Shown here: piece by piece, positions 15,567 through 23,203 of the stretch
Layout of the letters: each line of letters starts with the position of its first letter
Position numbering within the stretch: position 1 is the stretch's first letter
NCBI GenBank assembly: GCA_964345385.1
Contig: CAYFQM010000003.1
Location: forward strand, 1-58,342
Direction of reading: 5' to 3'
Source of the DNA: CAG-1000 sp964345385
GTDB taxonomy: Bacteria; Bacillota_I; Bacilli_A; RF39; UBA660
DNA length: 58,342 nucleotides
Program-made: the position numbers and the translations under genes
Notes under the pieces: model-generated
Database searches by the model: none
Seen by the model: the letters and a program-made list of their open reading frames with translations, nothing else
What the model was told of the DNA's origin: nothing

Positions 15567-17291
15567 TTACATTTTTTCAGGTATTTCAATAGCAAGTATA
15601 TCTAATAATTTTGAATTTATATTATATATTAAATTTAATAATGCAACATAATTTTCTTTTTTGCTTATATTTTTTTCATTTAATACATTACTTTCACTAT
15701 AAAATCTATTAAATAAACTACATATATCAAATAAATACTCACATATATAACTAAGTGTCTTTTCATTATAAGATTTATTTATTACTCTAGATATTTCTGC
15801 TATTTTAATATATATTTCTTTTTCAATAGGACTATAAATTCCATTTATTTTATAGTTTTTTATATTTACTTTATTTAATATTGACTTTATTCTTACCATA
15901 GAATATAAAATATATGGTCCAGTTTTACCCTCAAATGAACTGAATTTTTCAATGTCAAATATATAGTCAGTGGTTCTGTATGGAAGTAAATCTGCAAACT
16001 TAATAGTAGCTACTGTTAATATATCAACGATTTTTTCTTTTTCTTCTTTATTGGAATAATTATTTGTTTTTTTATAAAGTTCTTCTTTTATTTGCTTAAT
16101 AAATTCTTTAAGCGGCATTACTTTTCCATCTCTTGTTTTATATGGTTTACCATCTAAACCATTAATTGTCCCATTATAATAATGAGCAAGTAGAACATCT
16201 TCCCTTACTAGGTTAGTTTTATATGACGCTCTAAATATTTGTTCAAAATATAATGATTGTCTTACATCTACTATATACCAAATTTCGTCTGGATCATATT
16301 TTTTAACTCTTGAATATATTGTTGCTAAATCTCTTGTTGCGTAAATTGTAGAACCATCATTTTTAACAACAATAAGAGGCGGAACTTCATATTTATCTTC
16401 TTCTTTTTTAACGTCAATTACTTTTGCTTCATTTGATTCATACATATATGGCTTTAATATTTCAAGTGTAGGTTCTATATACTTTAAAGAGCTTAGCTCC
16501 CCTTCCCATAATTCAAAACTACAATTTAAATAATCATATGCCTCTTTTATAATTTTTATTGAAACTTCAACTATATCTTTCCACATACTAAAATATGGTT
16601 CTTTTCCTTCATCTACCCACGCTGTTACTTGCCTTACCTCTTCCATTCTTTTAGGATTTTCTTCTGCATCTTTACTTGCTTGTGGATAATATACCTCTAA
16701 TTCTTCAGAGGTAATTTCTAACTTAGGATATTTACCTTTATAATTTGGATCAAAAAAAATTAAATTTGGCTTTCTTTTCTTTATTTCTGTTATTAACATT
16801 CCAGATTGTCTACCAATATCCCCTAGATGAACATCTCCTATTGTTTTATGACCAACTAATTTTGCTAATCTTTTTAATGATTCTCCAATATTTGCTGTTC
16901 TCATATGCCCAACATGAAGCGCTTTAGCAGCATTTGCTCCACCATAATCTATTATAATAGTTTTTTCTTTTTGTTTATCTATTAAATATTCAAAATTATT
17001 AATAGCTTTATTCATTTTTTCAATTACATATTTATCTGATAAATTAAAATTAATAAAACCTGGTCCTGCTACATTTATATTTTCAAATTTGTCATCAAAT
17101 TCGTTAATTATTTCTTCTGCTATTTTCCTAGGATTTTTAGAATATTCTTTTGCAAGACTCATACATACATTTATTTGAAATTCTCCTAAATCAGGTCTAG
17201 AAGAAACCTCTAACATACAATTATCTATTATATAGCCACATTTATTAAATATACTAATAATATATTTTTCAAGTTCTTTTATAATGCTCAT
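15567..17291 (-). CDS. argS: Arginyl-tRNA synthetase
   Basis: 574 residues, class I synthetase. The N-terminal Add-1 domain has SSRPDLGEFQINVCM. The catalytic core has DYGGANAAKALHVGHMRT (the HIGH equivalent is HVGH), then GDVHLGDIGRQSGML and NGTINGLDGKPYKTRDGKVM. There is a C-terminal DALR anticodon-binding domain with GPYILYSMVRIKSIL. A canonical KMSKS is absent, as usual for ArgRS. AGAGGAT precedes the ATG; an extended -10 TGTTATACT lies at 17314-17322. It is co-directional with rpsF. Confidence 0.97.
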   Translation of the reverse strand: MSIIKELEKYIISIFNKCGYIIDNCMLEVSSRPDLGEFQINVCMSLAKEYSKNPRKIAEEIINEFDDKFENINVAGPGFINFNLSDKYVIEKMNKAINNFEYLIDKQKEKTIIIDYGGANAAKALHVGHMRTANIGESLKRLAKLVGHKTIGDVHLGDIGRQSGMLITEIKKRKPNLIFFDPNYKGKYPKLEITSEELEVYYPQASKDAEENPKRMEEVRQVTAWVDEGKEPYFSMWKDIVEVSIKIIKEAYDYLNCSFELWEGELSSLKYIEPTLEILKPYMYESNEAKVIDVKKEEDKYEVPPLIVVKNDGSTIYATRDLATIYSRVKKYDPDEIWYIVDVRQSLYFEQIFRASYKTNLVREDVLLAHYYNGTINGLDGKPYKTRDGKVMPLKEFIKQIKEELYKKTNNYSNKEEKEKIVDILTVATIKFADLLPYRTTDYIFDIEKFSSFEGKTGPYILYSMVRIKSILNKVNIKNYKINGIYSPIEKEIYIKIAEISRVINKSYNEKTLSYICEYLFDICSLFNRFYSESNVLNEKNISKKENYVALLNLIYNINSKLLDILAIEIPEKM

Positions 17292-17313
17292 AATAATCCT
17301 CTTTTCTTGATAT

Positions 17314-17322
17314 AGTATAACA
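17314..17322 (-). promoter_or_regulatory. Extended -10 promoter of argS
   Basis: TGTTATACT about 23 bases upstream of the argS ATG, just after the terminator of the preceding gene. Confidence 0.5.
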
Positions 17323-17337
17323 TAATAAATTCAATAT

Positions 17338-17362
17338 AAAAAGCAGAATAACTTCTGCTTAA
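17338..17362 (-). terminator. Terminator after the DUF975 gene
   Basis: AAGCAGAA / TTCTGCTT, 4-base loop, with TTTTTATATT following on the minus strand. Confidence 0.8.
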
Positions 17363-17364
17363 TA

Positions 17365-17988
17365 TTATTTTTGTAACTTTTTCAATTCTTGATAATATAA
17401 AGTTAAACAAGCATTAAAATATGGTAATGTCCAAATAAACAGAATTCCTAGGGTTAAACATGAAAGCAAATACCATCCTAAGAATGACAACATTAATAGG
17501 AAATATTCTGTTTTATGACCATCCATCATTTTTTTACTAGCTTTTATAGCATTTATTCCCTCATAAATATTATCTTCTGGATCATCAGCAAATATAAATG
17601 CAATTTGCGAATACATACATGATAATATAATACCAGGAACTATTAAAAAAGATCCTAATGAAATAAGTAGTCTTGCTACTAATAATTGAAGAATTAAATT
17701 TAATGGTTTCTTAGTATATTGTTCTTTAAATGCTTCAATAATATCAATTTCTCTTCCATTAACTAGATTCAAATAATACTTTTGTACTCCAATACTTGCT
17801 GGTATTATAGCAAAACTTGTTAAATACCGTAATACTGAGCCAATAAATGGTGAAAAAACAAAAATTAACGATATTACAATACTAATAATTAAATAAAACA
17901 GTGTTAACCATAATACTGGCTTCCAAAAATTTAATTTGTTTTTACTAGATATTTCTCTTGCTTTTAACTTTAACTCTTTTATATTCAT
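17365..17988 (-). CDS. DUF975-family polytopic membrane protein
   Basis: 207 residues from the ATG at 17986-17988, chosen because AAAGGAG lies at the right distance; an in-frame upstream ATG would sit on the promoter. The start MNIKELKLKAREISSKN, followed by about five membrane helices with FLIVPGIILSCMYSQIAFIFADDP and AIKASKKMMDGHKTEYF, fits DUF975. That family of unknown function is common in Bacillota and is sometimes compared to YciC-like proteins. It is monocistronic. Confidence 0.8.
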   Translation of the reverse strand: MNIKELKLKAREISSKNKLNFWKPVLWLTLFYLIISIVISLIFVFSPFIGSVLRYLTSFAIIPASIGVQKYYLNLVNGREIDIIEAFKEQYTKKPLNLILQLLVARLLISLGSFLIVPGIILSCMYSQIAFIFADDPEDNIYEGINAIKASKKMMDGHKTEYFLLMLSFLGWYLLSCLTLGILFIWTLPYFNACLTLYYQELKKLQK

Positions 17989-18010
17989 AAATGTTGCTCC
18001 TTTCACAATC

Positions 18011-18019
18011 ATTATATCA
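18011..18019 (-). promoter_or_regulatory. Extended -10 promoter of the DUF975 gene
   Basis: TGATATAAT on the minus strand, immediately upstream of the ribosome binding site region. Confidence 0.55.
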
Positions 18020-18074
18020 TAGAATATATTAAATTAAATACATTTTTTCCGTTCTTTTTTATAACTATATTTTC

Positions 18075-18103
18075 TTTACAAAAAAACACTATTATGATAT
18101 AAT
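18075..18103 (+). promoter_or_regulatory. Promoter of the OLE-like RNA
   Basis: TTTACA (18075-18080), 17 bases, then TGA-TATAAT (TATAAT at 18098-18103), a near-consensus -35 plus extended -10. The predicted start is about 18110. Confidence 0.85.
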
Positions 18104-18109
18104 AATTTT

Positions 18110-18575
18110 GTGTGGAGCATTATTCTAGTCAGAGAAATTATCCGAAGATGGGGCTAAAAATCCATTAATTGTGTTATAAGATACTTTATATATTTTGCTT
18201 CTTTCGCCCAGATTGGGGCATTTATATAATTTAAGATTTAAGGATGTTGTATAACGGCATATACATTAATTCCTTCTATCACATCATTTATATAAAAAAA
18301 CATATGTCGTGAGTGATCTATTGGGATATTTTATTGAAAAATAGATTGCAAAAGCGAATAACGATAGGTTTCGATGTTTGGGAAAACCTCTAGACTGTCT
18401 ATATTATAAGGATTGAAGTGCGGACTAAGTGGTGATCGAGTGATCAATGTGGCAACACTTGATTTATATTATTAAAGAGAAATCGCCTAAAGGTAACTAA
18501 AGGTTAAATATAAGAGAAAGTCAACTCGACCAAAGCCGTAAAATTAATTTATAATATTCCATACGAAAATCCCGT
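18110..18575 (+). ncRNA. ole: Probable OLE (ornate, large, extremophilic) RNA
   Basis: About 470 nt without a reading frame, richer in G and C than the flanks, between a strong promoter and oapA. Visible pairings include GCCC/GGGC around 18208-18227, CGGCATAT/ATATGTCG around 18254-18312, AGGTTT/AAACCT around 18365-18391 and AAGTG/CACTT around 18427-18460. OLE RNAs are 500-600+ nt, lie directly upstream of oapA and form a membrane-bound ribonucleoprotein with OapA that affects stress and metal tolerance. The assignment rests on synteny with an OapA-type gene plus size and structure. The 3' end is not sharply defined, as transcription appears to continue into oapA. Confidence 0.72.
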
Positions 18576-18588
18576 TGAAAGGATTATT

Positions 18589-19101
18589 ATGAAAAAAGAT
18601 AATTGGATATTAAAGGCATTTTTAATGACTTTTTTTATAGCTTTATTTTTTAACGGAGCATCAAATTTAATAATTGAAAAATGTTCTTATATAGCTCTTA
18701 TTATATTATTAATATCATTTGTATTTATTGGAGTTTTTTTTGATATTATTGGAACAGCGGTACTAACTGCAAAAGAAGCTACTTTTCACGCAAAGAACTC
18801 AAAAAAAATTAAAGGGGCTGTTGAAAGTATTAAATTAATAAAATCTCAAAATCAAATTGCATCTATATGTAATGATATCATAGGAGATATATGCGGAATA
18901 ATTAGTGGATCTATTACAGCGATGTTATCAATATATATTTCTAATCACCTTAATATATCTATTATCTTAATTACGTTGATTTTATGTTCTCTTGTAAGTT
19001 CTATCACTGTTGGATGCAAAGCAATTGGAAAAAAATATGCTATTAATAATAGTGATAAAATAATAGAACAAGTTGGTAAATTTATTTCATTAATAAAATA
19101 G
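18589..19101 (+). CDS. oapA: OapA-type OLE-associated membrane protein
   Basis: 170 residues with about four membrane helices. The conserved central stretch VFFDIIGTAVLTAKEATFHA, followed by NSKKIKGAVESIKLIKSQNQ and the ICNDIIGDICGIISGS loop, is the pattern I know for OapA, often mis-annotated as a CorB-like Mg/Co transporter fragment. OapA binds OLE RNA at the cytoplasmic membrane. AAAGGAT precedes the ATG. It lies directly downstream of the structured RNA and ends in its own terminator, so RNA and protein form one transcription unit. The known partners OapB and OapC are not in this window. Confidence 0.78.
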   Translation: MKKDNWILKAFLMTFFIALFFNGASNLIIEKCSYIALIILLISFVFIGVFFDIIGTAVLTAKEATFHAKNSKKIKGAVESIKLIKSQNQIASICNDIIGDICGIISGSITAMLSIYISNHLNISIILITLILCSLVSSITVGCKAIGKKYAINNSDKIIEQVGKFISLIK

Positions 19102-19127
19102 ACTTAATTAAATAAGTCTATTTTTTA
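19097..19127 (+). terminator. Terminator after oapA
   Basis: AATAGACTT / AAGTCTATT followed by TTTTTT. The left arm starts within the oapA stop codon. Confidence 0.85.
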
Positions 19128-19139
19128 ATTTGTTTGATT

Positions 19140-20216
19140 CTAACTAATTAATATGTCATGCATACTAATATATTTAAATGTTACTCGGTTTGTTCCTTTC
19201 CTTTTTTCTTTATATAAATAGCCTGATTCTACTAATTTATTTAAAACCTTATTTACAGAATTAATATGTAATTTAGTATCATTAACAATATCTGCTGTAG
19301 AAAAAACTATTCTTCTTATTATTGAAGGATAAACTTTATATATTGTTGTACCACCTATATCTTTTTTAAATTTTTTAATATCTCTTTCATATATTTTATT
19401 TATTTTTTTAATTTTTTTAATATTTATATTACATTGATCTATTATACATTCTAAAAAGAATTTAATAAATCTTTCAGTTTCTTTTTCATCAACTGTACTT
19501 AGTGAAGTAAAATAAGTGTTTTTTAAATTATACATACTTTCAGAAATAAACAATATTGGTGGTTCCTTTTTATATTTAGATAGTTGTAACACTAATAATA
19601 ATCTTCCTAATTTTCCATTTCCTGTTATATAAGGATGCAACCTTTCAAATTGCATATGTGAAAAAGCAACTGATATAAATGGATCATCCTCTGTTTCGTT
19701 AAAATATTCACAATAATTTTTAATATATTTATTTAGTTCATTATGAATAACAGGTATAAACGAAATACTAGATCCGGCAATGCCAGGCTTTAATAAATAT
19801 GTTTGTTTTTTTCTTAAATGACCGCTTCCTTTTATTATATTTGTCTTCTTACATCCAATAAACATCATTTTATGCATTTGATTAAGTGACAATATTGATA
19901 TATCATTTTTTATTATATTTGTAATTCCATACATAAAAGAAGATATCATATTTTTAAATTGTGTTACTTCATTATTTTTCATCATATATTGAATATAAAA
20001 CATATCTTCTTTTTCATATTTAGAATTATCTATTTTAAACGAATAAAACATTTCATTTATTAACATAGATTCTAACATTAATTTATAATCAAACGACATT
20101 GATTTTAAAAAACCTTTATACTCTCCATATACTTCATAAGCATCCATAAGTAATTTTAATGTGTTTTTATCTAAAACATATTCATATGGTAATTTTTTAG
20201 GTACATAAGCTTCCAT
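19140..20216 (-). CDS. Fic-domain protein with altered active-site motif
   Basis: 358 residues. The N-terminal region (about 1-90) resembles the Fic N-terminal domain with an inhibitory-helix-like YSFKIDN near residue 58. The Fic core ends in HPYITGNGKLGRL (His194). The family motif is HPFx[D/E]GNGRxxR: here the acidic residue is Thr198 and the first Arg is Lys. A winged-helix segment with HINSVNKVLNKLVESGYLYKE follows, as in many stand-alone Fic proteins. Fic enzymes usually AMPylate target proteins; the substitutions may weaken or change the activity. GGAGGTAAT precedes the ATG. Confidence 0.85.
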   Translation of the reverse strand: MEAYVPKKLPYEYVLDKNTLKLLMDAYEVYGEYKGFLKSMSFDYKLMLESMLINEMFYSFKIDNSKYEKEDMFYIQYMMKNNEVTQFKNMISSFMYGITNIIKNDISILSLNQMHKMMFIGCKKTNIIKGSGHLRKKQTYLLKPGIAGSSISFIPVIHNELNKYIKNYCEYFNETEDDPFISVAFSHMQFERLHPYITGNGKLGRLLLVLQLSKYKKEPPILFISESMYNLKNTYFTSLSTVDEKETERFIKFFLECIIDQCNINIKKIKKINKIYERDIKKFKKDIGGTTIYKVYPSIIRRIVFSTADIVNDTKLHINSVNKVLNKLVESGYLYKEKRKGTNRVTFKYISMHDILIS

Positions 20217-20254
20217 ATTACCTCCTTATATAATAATATCACATATTAGCAAAA

Positions 20255-20288
20255 AATACACATATTTAATTTAAAATATGTGTATTTA
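20255..20288 (-). terminator. Terminator of the two-helix membrane protein gene
   Basis: AAATACACATATTT / AAATATGTGTATTT with a short loop and TTTTTT on the minus strand. It overlaps the stop codon. Confidence 0.85.
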
Positions 20289-20756
20289 TTTCTTTTTTTG
20301 ATTTTTCTTTACATTTTGTTTAATTGACACTTTTGTTTGAGTTGGTTTTATTTTAGTTTTAGTTGTTTTAGATTTTTTAGCTATTTTGTTTTTAAACTTT
20401 AATTTTTTTTCGACTTTATCTATTATATTTTTTGTTTTTAAAATTGATTCTTTTAATATTAAATTCTTTTTATTGTCTTCTAAATTTTCTTTTTTTAGTA
20501 GATAAACACAAGCATTTATACATCCTACTAAAAAACCTAACAATATAAAAGTTGGAATAAGTATTAACCATGGTTTATACCAATAATCTAAATTAATTAA
20601 AAGTTCATTATAATATTTATTTATTTGATATATTGTATTAGGGTTTAACAAAATAAATATAATTAATAAAACTATTATAGCTTGTGCTACTGTTGTTAAA
20701 ATAACATTCAAAATCGTGCTTTCTATAACTATCTTTTCTTTTAATTTTTCTTTCAT
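20286..20756 (-). CDS. Small membrane protein with two helices and a Lys-rich tail
   Basis: 156 residues, not recognised. Hydrophobic segments lie at about 17-38 and 66-87. After residue 90 comes a lysine-rich, low-complexity tail (KKSKTTKTKIKPTQTK and similar) that is presumably cytoplasmic and could bind nucleic acid or phospholipid head groups. AGAGGAAAT precedes the ATG, and it has a promoter with 17-base spacing. It follows the small exported protein gene on the same strand. Confidence 0.65.
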   Translation of the reverse strand: MKEKLKEKIVIESTILNVILTTVAQAIIVLLIIFILLNPNTIYQINKYYNELLINLDYWYKPWLILIPTFILLGFLVGCINACVYLLKKENLEDNKKNLILKESILKTKNIIDKVEKKLKFKNKIAKKSKTTKTKIKPTQTKVSIKQNVKKNQKKK

Positions 20757-20772
20757 TATTTCCTCTTATTTT

Positions 20773-20801
20773 ATAATATCAAATTTACATTTTTTTTACA
20801 A
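20773..20801 (-). promoter_or_regulatory. Promoter of the two-helix membrane protein gene
   Basis: TTGTAA (20796-20801), 17 bases, TATTAT (20773-20778) preceded by TGA. Confidence 0.65.
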
Positions 20802-20803
20802 CT

Positions 20804-21163
20804 TTAATAAGGATTTGGATATTCAAATAACCCAAAACCTTCCCCTGATAACCAATATATTTTATTTCCTCTTATTTTCAACTTATATATTATTTTATAT
20901 TTAACTTCTTTTTCATTTGAAAAAATATAAACTATTGTTGTTTCGCCATTTTTCCTCGGTTTAAATACCCACTTATCCTCTTCTTTTGATTCTAAAGTTA
21001 ATATATTATTAGAAATAAAATAATTCCACTTGTAACCTTCCTCTTTAAAATTATATTTTATTGTAAAAGTGTCTTTATATATTTTTAAATATCTTGGTTT
21101 ATATAAAAAAATACCTATGCAAATTATAAAAGTTACAATAAACATAAAATATATTTTTTTCAT
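20804..21163 (-). CDS. Small exported protein, possibly chagasin-like (inhibitor I42)
   Basis: 119 residues from the ATG at 21161-21163, preceded by AAGGAG; a longer frame lacks a ribosome binding site. It has an N-terminal membrane segment (about 2-19) and then a beta-rich domain. EEGYKWNYFIS, WVFKPRKNGETTIVYIF and the C-terminal LSGEGFGLF sit where chagasin-type cysteine-protease inhibitors have their NPTTGYxW, RPW and related loops. The match is partial and I hold it loosely. It lies directly downstream of a structured RNA that ends in a terminator, which may be its leader. Confidence 0.55.
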   Translation of the reverse strand: MKKIYFMFIVTFIICIGIFLYKPRYLKIYKDTFTIKYNFKEEGYKWNYFISNNILTLESKEEDKWVFKPRKNGETTIVYIFSNEKEVKYKIIYKLKIRGNKIYWLSGEGFGLFEYPNPY

Positions 21164-21175
21164 ATTTCTCCTTAA

Positions 21176-21213
21176 ACAAAAAGTAACCAATTCTGATAAA
21201 ATTTAGTTACTTC
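21176..21213 (-). terminator. Terminator/attenuator hairpin ending the structured RNA
   Basis: AAGTAAC / GTTACTT arms with an inner AATT pairing, followed by TTTTTG on the minus strand, immediately ahead of the ribosome binding site of the next gene. Confidence 0.65.
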
Positions 21214-21592
21214 GAGTTTTACCAAATAATTAAATCATTAATACTAAATGCTTAAATTTAATATTAATTTTACTATATATTATCAGTATATAGTATAATT
21301 ACTAATCATTTTGAGTTTTCTTTCTCAATGAAATTCCATACGACCATAGTAGATTAGATTTCTAGCTTAATTTAATAAGCGTATAATTTATTCTATATCT
21401 TTATAATAAATTTAGTATTACTAGTAAATTCAAATTAATGAAAATGTTCGTAACCTATTAGATATTACATATTAACATAAAACAAATTAATTTAGAAATT
21501 TTTTGACTAATAAACAATATGTTACTTAAATATATAAAGAGATTATCTAAATATAAAAAAGCACTTATATTTGTTTATCTTTAGGTCTAATT
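21176..21592 (-). ncRNA. Candidate structured RNA or long attenuator leader, unassigned
   Basis: About 415 nt with no ORF. On the minus strand it runs from a consensus promoter (21595-21623) to a hairpin plus T run (21213-21176). Inside are hairpins AATTTATT/AATAAATT, GCTTA/TAAGC, TGAG/CTCA and ACTATATA/TATATAGT. The heptamer AAGTAAC or its complement GGTTAC occurs four times (21521-21527, 21450-21455, 21206-21212, 21181-21188), so terminator and alternative pairings can compete. It could be a free small RNA or a cis-acting attenuator of the exported protein gene 13 bases further on. No T-box or known riboswitch motif is seen. Confidence 0.5.
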
Positions 21593-21594
21593 AT

Positions 21595-21623
21595 ATTTTA
21601 AAGTATTATTTTCAATTTGTCAA
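21595..21623 (-). promoter_or_regulatory. Promoter of the candidate structured RNA
   Basis: TTGACA (21618-21623), exactly 17 bases, TAAAAT (21595-21600) on the minus strand. Confidence 0.75.
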
Positions 21624-21645
21624 CATATTTTTTAAATATTTTACA

Positions 21646-23154
21646 TTATGTTTTTTTATCCTTTAATAATTTATTTTTATTAATATATGTTGAATGCAAC
21701 AATTCTTGCGCTTTTTCACTATATGAAGAATCTAAATACTCTTTAAATAGTTTCTTTACACTCTCATTTTCATGTGAACTTTTATGTTTTTGGTTTTTAT
21801 CTAATGCATATAATTTGTTTTTTCTAGAAGTAATAATTTCTTCTCTATTTGATATTGGATGTATTTTTTGTCCTCCACCAGAAACACATCCATTTTCACA
21901 ATACATTATCTCTAAAAGATGATATTTTTTATATTCATTATTTTCAATGAAATTTTTTAAATTATGTATTCCATTTATTACCGCTACTTTTATTTTTGTT
22001 TTATCTAGTTCTATAGTGGCAGTTTTAATACCTTTATTTTCTCTTAAAGGACTTAATGTCAAAGAAGAATCTGAAGCTTTTTTTCCAACAATTACTTTAT
22101 GTAATGTTCTTAGCATCCCCTCTGTAAAGCCTCCTGATATATTATATAAGTAACTAGAACCCGTATGCTCAGATAATTCACTATCATATGAAGATTCTGC
22201 TTGTGATAATAAACTTATTCCTTCTTCTTTCATAAGTGCTTCTAATTCTTTAACTGTCATTACATAATCTACTTCATCAATATATTCTTTTATTTGCATT
22301 TTTTCTGATAAACATGTTGTAATAGAAACTATTAATATTCTTGATGAATCTATCCCTTTTTTTTCAGCAAAATAAGTTTTTATTAATTTACTTTCTATTG
22401 CTGGTGGATTTTTACAAGTGGATAAATTTTTTAATAAAAATGGATAATATATTTCTAAGTACTTTATAGTTGCGGGGCAATTACTATTTATAAATGGTAG
22501 TGTTCCTTCTTTTGTTTTATTACCAAATTCATTTACACTCTCTATTATAGATAAATCACAAGCAAAAGAAGTATCTAATACATAATCAAATCCTAACTTC
22601 CTTAATGCTGATACTATTTTTTTATCAATATTGTCTATTTCTTCATTATATAATTCACTTAATATGACTTTTACAATTGGATTAGTAATTGCTATAACAA
22701 TCTTCTCATTTCTATCTATTATATCTTTTACTTCTCTATAAGTTGTTTTTTGAATTAATGCTGAAGCCGGACAATTTTGAACACATTTTCCGCAAGAAGT
22801 ACATATAGGTTCATTAACTTCTTTTAAATTATAGTTTATACAAGCTTCTTCTTCACATGTTGTTTTACATTTTCCACACTCTATACATTTTTCTCTTATT
22901 CTTTCTATACTTTGATTAATATCACTTATTATTATCTTATTTTCGTTATCTAAATTGATTATTTTATTTGTTTTATTTTCGTCCACTTCATCAACAACCG
23001 AATCAATAATCGCCTCAAGATCATCATCAATGATGTTTTCTTCACATCTAACAAACATTTCTTTAGAAGAAAAACACATAGGACATTTATAATTTTCTCC
23101 TAATTCACTGCTTTTTACTATATAATTACAATTATTACATCTATATTTATTCAT
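21646..23154 (-). CDS. Divergent [FeFe]-hydrogenase-like iron-sulfur protein
   Basis: 502 residues from the ATG at 23152-23154 (AAGGA upstream). Domains in order: a rubredoxin-like Cys4 knuckle (C6, C9, C24, C27), an acidic linker, two [4Fe-4S] ferredoxin clusters (C90, C93, C96, C100 and C118, C121, C124, C128) and the H-cluster domain. The H-cluster ligands are kept: C226 in INSNCPA, C281 in ITTCLSEK, C419 and C423 in IMYCENGCVSGGGQ. The proton-relay Cys next to the first ligand (TSCCP in standard enzymes) is Asn. That resembles sensory or non-catalytic group C/D enzymes. No maturases (HydEFG) are in the window. Confidence 0.85.
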   Translation of the reverse strand: MNKYRCNNCNYIVKSSELGENYKCPMCFSSKEMFVRCEENIIDDDLEAIIDSVVDEVDENKTNKIINLDNENKIIISDINQSIERIREKCIECGKCKTTCEEEACINYNLKEVNEPICTSCGKCVQNCPASALIQKTTYREVKDIIDRNEKIVIAITNPIVKVILSELYNEEIDNIDKKIVSALRKLGFDYVLDTSFACDLSIIESVNEFGNKTKEGTLPFINSNCPATIKYLEIYYPFLLKNLSTCKNPPAIESKLIKTYFAEKKGIDSSRILIVSITTCLSEKMQIKEYIDEVDYVMTVKELEALMKEEGISLLSQAESSYDSELSEHTGSSYLYNISGGFTEGMLRTLHKVIVGKKASDSSLTLSPLRENKGIKTATIELDKTKIKVAVINGIHNLKNFIENNEYKKYHLLEIMYCENGCVSGGGQKIHPISNREEIITSRKNKLYALDKNQKHKSSHENESVKKLFKEYLDSSYSEKAQELLHSTYINKNKLLKDKKT

Positions 23155-23177
23155 GTTTTTTTCCTTTTTCAAAATGT

Positions 23178-23186
23178 ATTATAACA
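23178..23186 (-). promoter_or_regulatory. Extended -10 promoter of the hydrogenase-like gene
   Basis: TGTTATAAT on the minus strand, 24 bases before the ATG. Confidence 0.6.
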
Positions 23187-23203
23187 TATTAACATTAAAG
23201 TTA

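Noticed and set aside
18110..18575. RNase P RNA, glmS ribozyme or group I/II intron as identity of the large RNA.
   Set aside because: Diagnostic core motifs of these families are missing, while the downstream gene fits OapA.
21176..21592. RNase P RNA, tmRNA or T-box as identity of the structured RNA.
   Set aside because: None of the conserved motifs (RNase P GAGGAAAGTCC-type core, tmRNA tag frame and tRNA-like ends, T-box AGGGTGG) is present.
23154..23172. Upstream TTG start for the hydrogenase-like gene.
   Set aside because: It would place the AAGGA ribosome binding site inside the gene; the ATG at 23152-23154 is correctly spaced from it.
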